From positions 1 to 5,793 of the forward strand of contig DHLV01000063.1 in NCBI GenBank assembly GCA_002405445.1: a DNA stretch of 5,793 nucleotides, written 5' to 3'. Both the position numbers and the translations under genes were made by a program. This document shows positions 1 to 5,793 of this stretch, piece by piece; the stretch's first letter is position 1, and every line of letters starts with the position of its first letter. The DNA is from Flammeovirgaceae bacterium UBA4659 (GTDB lineage: Bacteria > Bacteroidota > Bacteroidia > Cytophagales > Cyclobacteriaceae). The notes under the pieces were generated by a model that searched no databases, had not been told where the DNA came from, and worked only from the letters and a program-made list of their open reading frames with translations.

Positions 1-3000
1 ACATCCTGCGTATGCTGAACCGGCAGGGAGGTAGCGCTGCGGCAGAGCGTAACATCATTTTGCGTAAAGGCATGGTAGGTCACCGTGGCATTGTTGGTGG
101 GGGTAAACTGGTTGCCGCGCGTGCCGCCCGTAACACCGGCCGCAGCCGTGAACGTAGGAGCAGCTGTGGTTGACCATAAGATGGAGAAGCCAACTGCGGG
201 TGCGGTTACGCTGATGGCGTTTCCGGTTGGGGCCGTGCTACAGGCAATGGCACCAACGGCACCAGTCGGCACGGCCGGGCGGGGGTTGACGGTAAAAGAC
301 AGATCAATTGCAGGCGCAAAGACGGTCTGGCAAAAACTCGGAGTTGTGATCGATACAATCCGGATGGTGTGCGGGCTGGGGGTAGTCGAGTTGAGCGCTG
401 TTTCATTAAAGGTGATGGGAGGCCCTGTAGGATCACCGGCCGCATTTACAGAAAAAGTCTTGTTGGCAGTAGCACCGCCATTGATTCGGTAGGTCAGCGT
501 ATAGAAACCTGCCTCGGTCGAAGCTGCGTTCATGCTAAAATTCAGCGTGGGGTCAGTGGTAGAGGCTCCATCATCGCACACAGCCGGTGGTGAAATGGAT
601 GGGGCGATATCAAACCCGGGGGCAGTGCCACCGATTGTGACATTGCGAGCGGGAACTCCCGTAAGAAATGCGGCAGTAGCTGAGCACCCATTCGCATCTG
701 TTATGGCTGAAATTTTATAGGCAAAAGAATCGCCTGATACACCGATAGGCTGCGGAGCAGAGATGGTGAACGTGTTGGTGGGCTCACTGACGGGCCCTAC
801 AGTCGTTACCGTTCCACCGGGTGTTTTGGTGATGGTGTAGGTAATCTGGAAGGGGCCGGTTCCGGTCAGCCCTGACCAAACGATATCCGGTGCGGGGTTT
901 CCGCTACAAACAGCACCCCCACCGGTGGGGTTTGAAACGGTGGGTAGGGGATTAATCGTAACCGTCACCGGATCAGAAACGATACTTGGGCAGCTTGACG
1001 GGGTGACACCGAAGACCTGAACCGTATAGTTGCCGCTTTGTGCAACGGTGGTAAGAGTAAGCGTATTAAGCGTTCCGCTTTGTACCGAGACACCATTTCT
1101 AAACCAGTCGAAACGGGCACCAGTACCGCCCACATTGGATGATTGCAGAACCGTTTGCTGGCCGAAGCAAATGGTGAGGCCATTGCTGGCGGCCGCTTCG
1201 GTGATGGTCGGCTGCGGGGGAACCGGATTCACGGTAACCGTGTTTGCAGTCGAATTCACCGAGGCACAAACCGTTCCGTTCTGAACTACTGCTCTGTAAT
1301 TGTATGTTCCGGGCCCTGAGGGCGGAACCTCAGAATAAGTAGTCAATCCCACTGTACCCGCAATGGCAACAAAGCCGCCACTATTGAACTGGCGTTCCCA
1401 TTGAACAACAGATCCGCGCTGGCCCGTGAGACTTAAGGAACCGGTGCTTGCCCCATCACAAATGGTTGGCGTTGCAGGCCCTACTGTGCCACCAACAGAG
1501 ATTCCATTAACAGTAACAGTAAGGGAACTCAGTGTCGCAGGCGCACACTGGGAGCCACTGGTGGTGGCTGTGGTGTAGCGCAGATTTGTTGTTATCGTTC
1601 GGGTGGTGGAAGGATTGGGCTCCGGGGTGATGTTGAAGTTGGCTGTGATAGATGTACCCGTAGTTGAGCCTAACGTTACGCCAGCACCACCGCCCGAACT
1701 CCAAATGTATTCTGTTGGGAAGGTGACGGCTGTTGTGTTGGTGATGTTGTTGGCGGCTAACGTGGTGGCGGCAGCGGCAGATCCCTGAGCGAACACTGCA
1801 TTTACTGTTCCATTACAGAGTGGGCTGCTCCCTGCCGGGACCGGTGGGGCGGAGAGCGCGGGCCGGATGGTCATGATCACTTCTGCCGGATCACTTTCAC
1901 AACCATTGGAACCAACCGTTGCAGCCCAAAGAGAATAGACACCGGCTGTGCCCGCGATCAGTCTCGACCTCATCGTTCCCTGAGCCCCAGTTGTGGCGAG
2001 GGCTCCCGTTCTGAAAAAGCGGCAGTTGGTGCCGTAGGAGTTCGTTAACAAAACACCACCCGCGCGCGGATCGCCAAAATACCAACGTATGGACGAACTG
2101 CCTGAGACACTGGCTGATGTTAACTCGAAGCAATTAGCACAAGTTGCAGGGCATGCACCCGTTGCGGGGTCTAGCACTGTGGCCGCACAAAATTCTTTGT
2201 TAGTAGGAACTGGTGCGGAGGGTTTGGTGATGATCTGAATACTGTTTTCGATGAAAACGGGTGCAGAAAAAGGTGGTGGTAACAAACCATTGGGATCGAT
2301 ATAAGGATTACAAACATCCCAATACTCCAGACGGACAACAAACTGATCCCCCGCCACCTGGTTAACGCCAGTCGCGGTGGTGATGCTCTTCATGTAGGTG
2401 GTCAGAGTAGAGGTCGTAACAGGAACTGGTAATTCAATAACACCATTGGCGTCCGGAACCCCAAATCCCCCAGGTCCGGTTTCCACGTACCCGGGCCTCG
2501 CTGGCAGTCCAAGAACCGGATTACTTGGAAATAAGTGTGTGCCCGCTGCATCGTTTGCCGTCACCTGCACACCCCCTACGCGGATATCTGGGATGTTGTT
2601 GGCCGTGTTTTGGCTGCCGTATACAATCCGGATGTGCCGGGTAAGGTTGTTTGGGACTCCCGACTCAACAGCCAGGCGGCAGTTTAGCTGCGTTTGATCC
2701 GAGAACTGCATGTTTACATTTGATCCCTGACAAACCAGGTTTGAGCCGGCCACGGAAGGAGGCAAATTCAAAACACCTGAGTTAGCATTGTCCGTATCAT
2801 AGGAAGCAAATGTTGTATTCTGAGCAACCGCTGTACAAAAAGCATTCCCGTTAAAAACGGGCGTTATTCTGGCGTCCCAACTGCAAATGTCTGGCGTTGG
2901 AGTAGTGGTGGCGGGATATGTCTTTGTCGGCCGTGCCGTCAGCACAATGGCAGGGCTACCTAGGATGCCATCCCCCCCGGTCGCGATGAATGTCGGGTTT

Positions 3001-3899
3001 GGAACACCGGCCAAATCAGATTGGCTTGGAACCAATGAATTATCCGTTCCATCTCCCCATAAAACATTGTAGGTAATTGGGTAAAGCGCGAATGCGGAAC
3101 TGTTTCTCAGACGTAAACTCACTTTGTACGCGAACTGCCGGAAATTCATCACCACCGGAGCGCAGATATCTGGAGTACCGTAGTTTTGTAAATTGAAAAA
3201 CACAAAATCTCCGCAAATGGGGCTGACGGGCGGAAATCCAAGGTTAGCAAAGTTATTTTTTGACTGAACATCCGTGAACGACACAATCTCAGGCCCCAAG
3301 GATGTAAAAGTATTACCCACACCCGCGTTGTAACTGACGCGCAACGTTTCTCCAGGACGCAAGAACGGCACTCCGCCAAACGGAGTGGCATCGAATGACA
3401 CATTCACGCGGCTTCCAGAAACAGCTACTGAATTGACCGTGACTGCGACACCATTTACAGTAACGCTCCAACCTGCATGATCTTCAATGGAAAAGATAGA
3501 GGTTGTATTCGGAATGGTTGTCCACGGTACTGTAACTGTCAATGTAGTGCCCGTGTTGGATGATACAGTTCTTACCTGACCTGCACCTATGCCGCTGACA
3601 ATGCGCACTTGATAAGTCGCCCATTGGTTAGCAACCCATGCTTTCCCGGCATCGACAAGGGTTGTAGCTGTTGCGCCCGTAGCTGTTCCTGTCGCAAAAG
3701 CCGGAGCGGCAATCGGAGTATCAAACAAGACCGAGACGACCTGCTGATTGAGCGTCTCGTGCCTCGGATCAGCGGTATTGACTATAATATTTTGTGCGGT
3801 ACTCTGCCCAGCAACAAGTAGCAACAAACTCACCCATGAAACTGCAACGACCCATACCCAATTTCCTGCTTTCGACAGCATGTCCATGCTCAATATCAT
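1..3899 (-). CDS. Large secreted multidomain PKD/Ig-like surface protein, C-terminus missing (runs off left edge)
   Basis: An uninterrupted minus-strand frame gives 1299 full codons with no stop before the left edge (bases 1-2 are a partial codon). ATG at 3899 is chosen because it is the first ATG after the in-frame stop at 3990-3992 and leads directly into a signal peptide; Met5 and Met7 are alternative starts. No Shine-Dalgarno is visible. In order: signal peptide 1-35; SwmB-like domain 37-192 with an insert at about 70-140; PKD-like region with WGDGT at 281-285; Cys-containing region 389-565; Ig-like module 566-680; PKD-like module 681-797; then five Ig-like modules to 1299. Composition is rich in Thr, Ser, Gly, Asn, Val and Pro, with only about a dozen Lys. 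In Bacteroidota such proteins are typically exported and end in a T9SS or gliding-motility-type C-terminal domain; here that end is not visible. A role as adhesin or extracellular scaffold is inference; no catalytic domain is seen. Confidence is high for the gene, moderate for the role. Confidence 0.93.
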   Translation of the reverse strand, partial: MILSMDMLSKAGNWVWVVAVSWVSLLLLVAGQSTAQNIIVNTADPRHETLNQQVVSVLFDTPIAAPAFATGTATGATATTLVDAGKAWVANQWATYQVRIVSGIGAGQVRTVSSNTGTTLTVTVPWTTIPNTTSIFSIEDHAGWSVTVNGVAVTVNSVAVSGSRVNVSFDATPFGGVPFLRPGETLRVSYNAGVGNTFTSLGPEIVSFTDVQSKNNFANLGFPPVSPICGDFVFFNLQNYGTPDICAPVVMNFRQFAYKVSLRLRNSSAFALYPITYNVLWGDGTDNSLVPSQSDLAGVPNPTFIATGGDGILGSPAIVLTARPTKTYPATTTPTPDICSWDARITPVFNGNAFCTAVAQNTTFASYDTDNANSGVLNLPPSVAGSNLVCQGSNVNMQFSDQTQLNCRLAVESGVPNNLTRHIRIVYGSQNTANNIPDIRVGGVQVTANDAAGTHLFPSNPVLGLPARPGYVETGPGGFGVPDANGVIELPVPVTTSTLTTYMKSITTATGVNQVAGDQFVVRLEYWDVCNPYIDPNGLLPPPFSAPVFIENSIQIITKPSAPVPTNKEFCAATVLDPATGACPATCANCFELTSASVSGSSSIRWYFGDPRAGGVLLTNSYGTNCRFFRTGALATTGAQGTMRSRLIAGTAGVYSLWAATVGSNGCESDPAEVIMTIRPALSAPPVPAGSSPLCNGTVNAVFAQGSAAAATTLAANNITNTTAVTFPTEYIWSSGGGAGVTLGSTTGTSITANFNITPEPNPSTTRTITTNLRYTTATTSGSQCAPATLSSLTVTVNGISVGGTVGPATPTICDGASTGSLSLTGQRGSVVQWERQFNSGGFVAIAGTVGLTTYSEVPPSGPGTYNYRAVVQNGTVCASVNSTANTVTVNPVPPQPTITEAAASNGLTICFGQQTVLQSSNVGGTGARFDWFRNGVSVQSGTLNTLTLTTVAQSGNYTVQVFGVTPSSCPSIVSDPVTVTINPLPTVSNPTGGGAVCSGNPAPDIVWSGLTGTGPFQITYTITKTPGGTVTTVGPVSEPTNTFTISAPQPIGVSGDSFAYKISAITDANGCSATAAFLTGVPARNVTIGGTAPGFDIAPSISPPAVCDDGASTTDPTLNFSMNAASTEAGFYTLTYRINGGATANKTFSVNAAGDPTGPPITFNETALNSTTPSPHTIRIVSITTPSFCQTVFAPAIDLSFTVNPRPAVPTGAVGAIACSTAPTGNAISVTAPAVGFSILWSTTAAPTFTAAAGVTGGTRGNQFTPTNNATVTYHAFTQNDVTLCRSATSLPVQHTQD
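3..1508 (-). other. Tandem array of five Ig-like modules
   Basis: Residues 798-1299. Modules are bounded by short Pro-containing linkers such as VTVNPVP, VTINPLP and FTVNPRP. Cys pairs are 814/878, 911/970, 998/1072, 1108/1190 and 1220/1286, probably one intramodule disulfide each. Core tryptophans are seen at 834, 932, 1008 and 1242; the fourth module (1108-1190) has none at that place. The modules are similar in plan but diverged in sequence, so they are old duplications and not a recent repeat expansion. The array continues beyond the left edge. Confidence 0.65.
1509..1859 (-). other. PKD-like module
   Basis: Residues 681-797. Opens with PLCNGT (Cys695), has the core strand TEYIWSSGGGAG (Trp733), and closes with SQCAPATL (Cys785) and the strand LTVTVN. 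This order (Cys, about 35 residues, Y-x-W followed by a Gly-rich loop, a long Thr/Asn-rich stretch, Cys, TVTVN) is that of PKD-like modules in Bacteroidota secreted proteins. Confidence 0.6.
1860..2204 (-). other. Ig-like module (CHU_C-associated type)
   Basis: Residues 566-680. The core strand SIRWYFGDP (Trp606, Tyr607) followed by a Gly-Gly turn, and the closing AGVYSLWAATVGSNGCES ending at Cys667, match the layout of Ig-like modules that accompany gliding-motility-associated C-terminal domains. The opening Cys is C571. The module carries three extra cysteines at 583, 587 and 590 (C-x3-C-x2-C), which the neighbouring modules lack and which could make an additional disulfide. Confidence 0.6.
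2205..2735 (-). other. Cys-containing beta-rich region between PKD-like and Ig-like modules
   Basis: Residues 389-565. It begins with VCQGSNVNMQFSD at 389-401, a typical opening of Bacteroidota PKD-like modules (Cys, Gly, then a strand ending in Phe and Ser/Asp). It continues through HIRIVYGSQNT and VRLEYWDVCNP, and ends with the Pro-rich linker ITKPSAPVP. I do not recognise a specific named domain. The alternating hydrophobic strands and Gly/Pro/Asn turns suggest an extended extracellular beta-sandwich. Confidence 0.5.
2736..3323 (-). other. PKD-like region with WGDGT motif
   Basis: Residues 193-388. The WGDGT motif at 281-285 is the classic conserved loop of PKD-type beta-sandwich domains and is preceded by the strand ITYNVL. 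Further on come FNGNAFC and a YDTDNANSG stretch, which resemble segments I associate with long Bacteroidota PKD/gliding-motility-associated proteins. Domain borders are approximate. A G7 run on the coding strand falls in this region, near residue 308. Confidence 0.6.
3324..3791 (-). other. SwmB-like N-terminal domain, apparently split by an insert
   Basis: Residues 37-192 of the large surface protein. Residues 54-62 (VVSVLFDTP) look like the first strand of a SwmB/bacterial Ig-like repeat. The usual second half, with VTVNG at 146-150, VAVSGS at 158-163 and a final LRVSYNAG at 186-193, appears only after about 70 residues of different sequence. In SwmB-type domains these halves are normally close together, so I read this as one domain interrupted by an inserted module. 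The family assignment rests on motif recognition and has not been checked by a profile search. Confidence 0.55.
3480..3692 (-). other. Inserted beta-rich module with G-x-G-A-G-Q-V-R core
   Basis: Residues about 70-140. Visible elements are a TGTATGATATTL run at 70-81, W88 and W93 flanking NQW, VRIVSGIGAGQVRTVSSN at 98-115, and a closing strand TLTVTVPW at 119-126 with a Pro-rich turn. This pattern (aromatic NQW, then VRI-SG-GAGQ-R, then TLTV...W) recurs as a small stand-alone beta module in various secreted and phage-structural proteins. Its function is unknown to me. It interrupts the SwmB-like domain around it. Confidence 0.5.
3795..3899 (-). other. Sec-type signal peptide of the large surface protein
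   Basis: Residues 1-35. A short N-region with one Lys (K10) is followed by a long hydrophobic stretch at about 14-30, rich in Trp, Val, Leu and Ala. A Ser-Thr-Ala motif at 33-35 fits the -3/-1 rule for signal peptidase I, so the mature protein would begin at Gln36. There is no Cys directly after the hydrophobic core, so this is not a lipoprotein signal. It implies export to the periplasm, a precondition for T9SS passage. Confidence 0.85.
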
Positions 3900-3953
3900 T
3901 TTGTAATATATCTGACTAACGGATCTAAATGTAACCTCGCGATCACCTGAGTT

Positions 3954-3961
3954 CAAAACTA
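3954..3961 (-). promoter_or_regulatory. Putative Bacteroidota -7 element for the surface-protein gene
   Basis: Read on the minus strand this is TAGTTTTG, an exact match to the Bacteroidota TAnnTTTG -7 consensus. It lies 54 bases upstream of the ATG at 3899, which would give a 5' leader of roughly 45-50 nt. No TTTG-type -33 element is present at the expected distance; the left arm of the inverted repeat is there instead. Confidence 0.4.
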
Positions 3962-3979
3962 GACTTATTTTCTTAAAAA

Positions 3980-4010
3980 TGGAAGTCCTTCAAAAAAATC
4001 AGGACTTCCA
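3980..4010. repeat. Perfect inverted repeat between the divergent promoters
   Basis: The arms TGGAAGTCCT (3980-3989) and AGGACTTCCA (4001-4010) are exact reverse complements separated by an 11-nt A-rich spacer. The structure lies between the two putative -7 elements. On the minus strand it is followed by a short T run (3975-3979), so it could be read as a weak terminator. However, it sits upstream of both predicted transcription starts, where a terminator has no clear job. An operator, or paired -33 elements, fits the position better. Confidence 0.6.
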
Positions 4011-4026
4011 AATCCACGATTTCCAC

Positions 4027-4034
4027 TACCTTTG
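4027..4034 (+). promoter_or_regulatory. Putative Bacteroidota -7 element for pyrG
   Basis: TACCTTTG matches the TAnnTTTG -7 consensus exactly and ends 23 bases before the pyrG ATG at 4058, so the 5' leader would be only about 15-20 nt. No canonical TTTG -33 element is found; that position is covered by the right arm of the inverted repeat, whose end is 16 bases upstream. Confidence 0.45.
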
Positions 4035-4042
4035 GGCGCAAA

Positions 4043-4050
4043 TTTTTTTT
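4043..4050 (+). other. T8 run in the presumed pyrG 5' leader
   Basis: Eight consecutive T residues lie 9-16 bases past the putative -7 element and 7 bases before the ATG. If transcription starts at about 4039-4042, this run is within the first transcribed bases. It may simply be the A/U-rich leader that replaces a Shine-Dalgarno in Bacteroidota. Confidence 0.5.
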
Positions 4051-4057
4051 GGCGTCC

Positions 4058-5686
4058 ATGTCGGCTCACACAAAATACATATTCGTTACCGGAGGGGTTA
4101 CGTCCTCGCTGGGCAAGGGCATCATCTCAGCATCGCTTGGAAAGCTCTTACAGTCAAGGGGTTTCTCAGTCACCATCCAAAAATTTGACCCCTACATCAA
4201 CATCGACCCCGGAACGCTGAACCCGTATGAGCATGGGGAATGCTACGTCACCGATGACGGTGCCGAAACCGACCTCGATCTCGGCCACTACGAACGATTC
4301 CTGAACGTGCGCACCTCGCGTGCCAACAACATCACCACCGGGCGCATCTATAATAACGTTATCACCAAAGAGCGCCACGGGGAGTACCTTGGAAAAACCG
4401 TGCAAGTGGTACCGCACATCACCGATGAAATCAAGCGCAACATCTTTCACCTGGGCGAAACGGGGCAGTACGACTTCATCATCACCGAAATTGGCGGATC
4501 AGTGGGCGACATCGAATCGCTGCCGTTTGTGGAAGCAGTGCGCCAGGTGCGCTGGGACCTTGGCGCCAACAATGCCCTCGTCATCCACCTCACGCTCATC
4601 CCCTACCTCAAAGCAGCAAAAGAACTGAAAACAAAACCCACCCAGCATTCTGTTAAAGAGTTGCTTTCTTATGGGATACAACCTGACATTTTGGTGTGCC
4701 GAACGGAATACCCGCTGTCGATGGACATCCGCAAGAAGTTGGCGTTGTTTTGCAACGTCAACCTAAACTGTGTCATCGAGGCAATGGATGCCGACACGAT
4801 CTATGATGTGCCGGTGTTGATGAAAAAGGAGAAACTGGACGAGCGCGTATTGTCGAAACTCAAAGTAACAACCAAGCATGAGCCGGAGCTGGAGCAGTGG
4901 AAAGGCTTTTTGGGAAAACTGAAAAACCCGACCAATGAGGTGAACATCGGGCTGGTGGGGAAATACGTGAGCTTGCCTGATGCGTATAAATCCATTGCTG
5001 AAGCGTTCATTCACGCGGGCGCGCAAAACGACTGCAAGGTGAACCTTACCTGGATTTCATCGGAAGATATCAATCAAGAAACGGTTGGCAGTGTGTTAGG
5101 CGGATTGGATGCAGTATTGGTGGCACCCGGTTTTGGCGAACGTGGTTTGGAAGGTAAAATTGCTGCCATACGCTATGTGCGCGAAAATAAAGTGCCCTTC
5201 TTTGGCATTTGCCTGGGCATGCAATGCTGCGTGGTTGAGTTTGCCCGAAATGTGCTGGGCTTGGACGCAAGCTCTACCGAACTCAACCCAAAAACCAAAC
5301 ACCCGGTGATCGACATGATGGAGGAACAAAAAAAGATCACCACCAAGGGCGGCACCATGCGCCTGGGTGCCTACGCGTGCAAGATCAAAAAAGGATCGAA
5401 GGCCAACCACATCTATGGCGAAACATTGATTCATGAGCGGCACAGGCACCGCTACGAGTTTAACAACAAATACCTGCAGCAGATTGAAGACGCAGGATTG
5501 AAGGCCACCGGCATCAACCCCGATTCGGGCTTGGTTGAAATTGTAGAGTTGAAAGACCACCCGTGGTTTGTGGGTGTGCAGTTTCATCCGGAGTTGCGTA
5601 GCACGGTGCTGAGCCCTCACCCGCTGTTTGTCAAATTTGTAGAAGCTGCCATGGCAAAAAGGTATGTGATGGTCAGCGGCAAGTAA
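4058..5686 (+). CDS. pyrG: CTP synthase (glutamine hydrolysing)
   Basis: Complete, 542 aa, close to the usual 530-550. It converts UTP, ATP and glutamine (or ammonia) to CTP, the last step of de novo pyrimidine nucleotide synthesis, in the cytoplasm as a tetramer. The N-terminal amidoligase domain (about 1-270) has the P-loop SSLGKG with Lys20, [12 protein letters not shown] with Lys42, the Mg/ATP residue Asp74 in LDLGHYERF, and Glu144 in [11 protein letters not shown]. The C-terminal class I glutaminase domain (from about 296, NIGLVGKY) has the oxyanion-loop region PGFGERG, nucleophile Cys385 in GICLGMQ, and His510/Glu512 in VQFHPE. ATG 4058 is preferred because it gives the family-typical start [13 protein letters not shown]; an in-frame TTG at 4049 would add three residues. 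There is no Shine-Dalgarno, only an A/T-rich leader. The gene is divergent from the large surface-protein gene; its downstream neighbour is not in the window. Confidence 0.98.
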   Translation: MSAHTKYIFVTGGVTSSLGKGIISASLGKLLQSRGFSVTIQKFDPYINIDPGTLNPYEHGECYVTDDGAETDLDLGHYERFLNVRTSRANNITTGRIYNNVITKERHGEYLGKTVQVVPHITDEIKRNIFHLGETGQYDFIITEIGGSVGDIESLPFVEAVRQVRWDLGANNALVIHLTLIPYLKAAKELKTKPTQHSVKELLSYGIQPDILVCRTEYPLSMDIRKKLALFCNVNLNCVIEAMDADTIYDVPVLMKKEKLDERVLSKLKVTTKHEPELEQWKGFLGKLKNPTNEVNIGLVGKYVSLPDAYKSIAEAFIHAGAQNDCKVNLTWISSEDINQETVGSVLGGLDAVLVAPGFGERGLEGKIAAIRYVRENKVPFFGICLGMQCCVVEFARNVLGLDASSTELNPKTKHPVIDMMEEQKKITTKGGTMRLGAYACKIKKGSKANHIYGETLIHERHRHRYEFNNKYLQQIEDAGLKATGINPDSGLVEIVELKDHPWFVGVQFHPELRSTVLSPHPLFVKFVEAAMAKRYVMVSGK

Positions 5687-5763
5687 TGGTTTTCAATTCG
5701 GCAAATGGGCGGCAAGGCGGCTCAACTGGCGAAAAAGAATCTCAACTTGGCACAAAAAATCAA
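5687..5763. other. Non-coding sequence downstream of pyrG
   Basis: I see no gene and no convincing hairpin-plus-T-run terminator here. An imperfect direct repeat is present: CTCAACTGGC at 5721-5730 and CTCAACTTGGC at 5741-5751, 20 bases apart. A 34-codon frame starting at 5686 overlaps the pyrG stop but has no protein-like features. Confidence 0.5.
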
Positions 5764-5793
5764 ATCATCAATCTGAAATCTGAAATCTGAAAT
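5764..5793. repeat. 7-bp tandem repeat (ATCTGAA), open at the right edge
   Basis: Three exact copies of ATCTGAA run from 5771 to 5791, followed by a partial copy (AT) at the window end. A degenerate unit (ATCATCA) precedes them at 5764-5770. The true copy number is unknown because the array reaches the edge. It is a simple-sequence array in the spacer after pyrG. Confidence 0.8.

Noticed and set aside
85..492. 135-codon plus-strand frame opposite the surface-protein gene, plus similar shorter plus-strand frames up to 3821
   Set aside because: They are antisense to a continuous 1299-codon frame with clear domain structure and a signal peptide. Their own translations are low-complexity, with no recognisable motifs.
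2128..2151. CxxxCxxC at residues 583-590, resembling a radical SAM cluster motif
   Set aside because: It lies in an exported Ig-like module with none of the fold or other motifs of radical SAM enzymes. Extra disulfide cysteines are more likely.
3975..4010. Inverted repeat followed by a T run on the minus strand, read as a Rho-independent terminator
   Set aside because: No gene transcribed leftward ends here, and the structure lies upstream of both predicted starts. The following T run is short (five T) and the stem is only moderately GC-rich.
4049..4057. TTG at 4049 as the pyrG start, adding three residues
   Set aside because: ATG at 4058 gives the start typical of the family. The TTG lies at the end of the T8 run and has no ribosome-binding support.
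5096..5620. 174-codon minus-strand frame inside pyrG
   Set aside because: It lies antisense to the conserved glutaminase domain of CTP synthase and has no recognisable features. It is a shadow frame.
5686..5790. 34-codon frame whose ATG overlaps the pyrG TAA stop
   Set aside because: It is short, has no protein-like motifs, and its end lies in the 7-bp tandem repeat. The stop-start overlap looks accidental.
1..5793. CRISPR arrays, tRNA or rRNA genes, insertion sequences, phage or defence genes
   Set aside because: I looked for these on both strands and saw no repeat-spacer pattern, tRNA or rRNA sequence, transposase or defence-type protein.

Overview
The window holds one complete housekeeping gene and one large, left-truncated surface-protein gene, transcribed divergently from a short shared intergenic region. 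It most likely comes from a member of the Bacteroidota, probably of the Cytophagales type. Four things point that way: a Bacteroidota-style CTP synthase, absence of a Shine-Dalgarno sequence before either gene, TAnnTTTG-like -7 promoter elements upstream of both genes, and an exported protein built from tandem PKD-like and Ig-like modules as seen in gliding-motility or type IX secretion (T9SS) clients. The taxonomic call is inference from these traits.

Positions 1-3899, minus strand: one uninterrupted reading frame of 1299 full codons starts at 3899 and runs off the left edge without a stop. It has a signal peptide, an N-terminal SwmB-like domain with a second small beta-rich module apparently inserted in it, a PKD-like region with a WGDGT motif, a cysteine-containing middle region, an Ig-like module, another PKD-like module, and at least five further Ig-like modules. 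From residue 571 on, each module carries one Cys near its start and one near its end. The C-terminus, where a T9SS sorting domain would be expected, lies outside the window. No credible gene lies on the plus strand here.

Positions 3900-4057: a divergent intergenic region. A perfect 10-bp inverted repeat (3980-3989 / 4001-4010) sits between two outward-facing TAnnTTTG elements. Its arms occupy the place where the -33 element of each promoter should be, so the palindrome may be a shared operator or a pair of back-to-back -33 elements. A T8 run lies in the presumed initially transcribed region of pyrG.

Positions 4058-5686, plus strand: complete pyrG, CTP synthase, 542 aa, with all catalytic motifs.

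Positions 5687-5793: non-coding, ending in a 7-bp tandem repeat that continues past the right edge.

The two genes have no evident functional link: one makes CTP in the cytoplasm, the other encodes an exported adhesin-like protein. Their only visible connection is the shared regulatory region.
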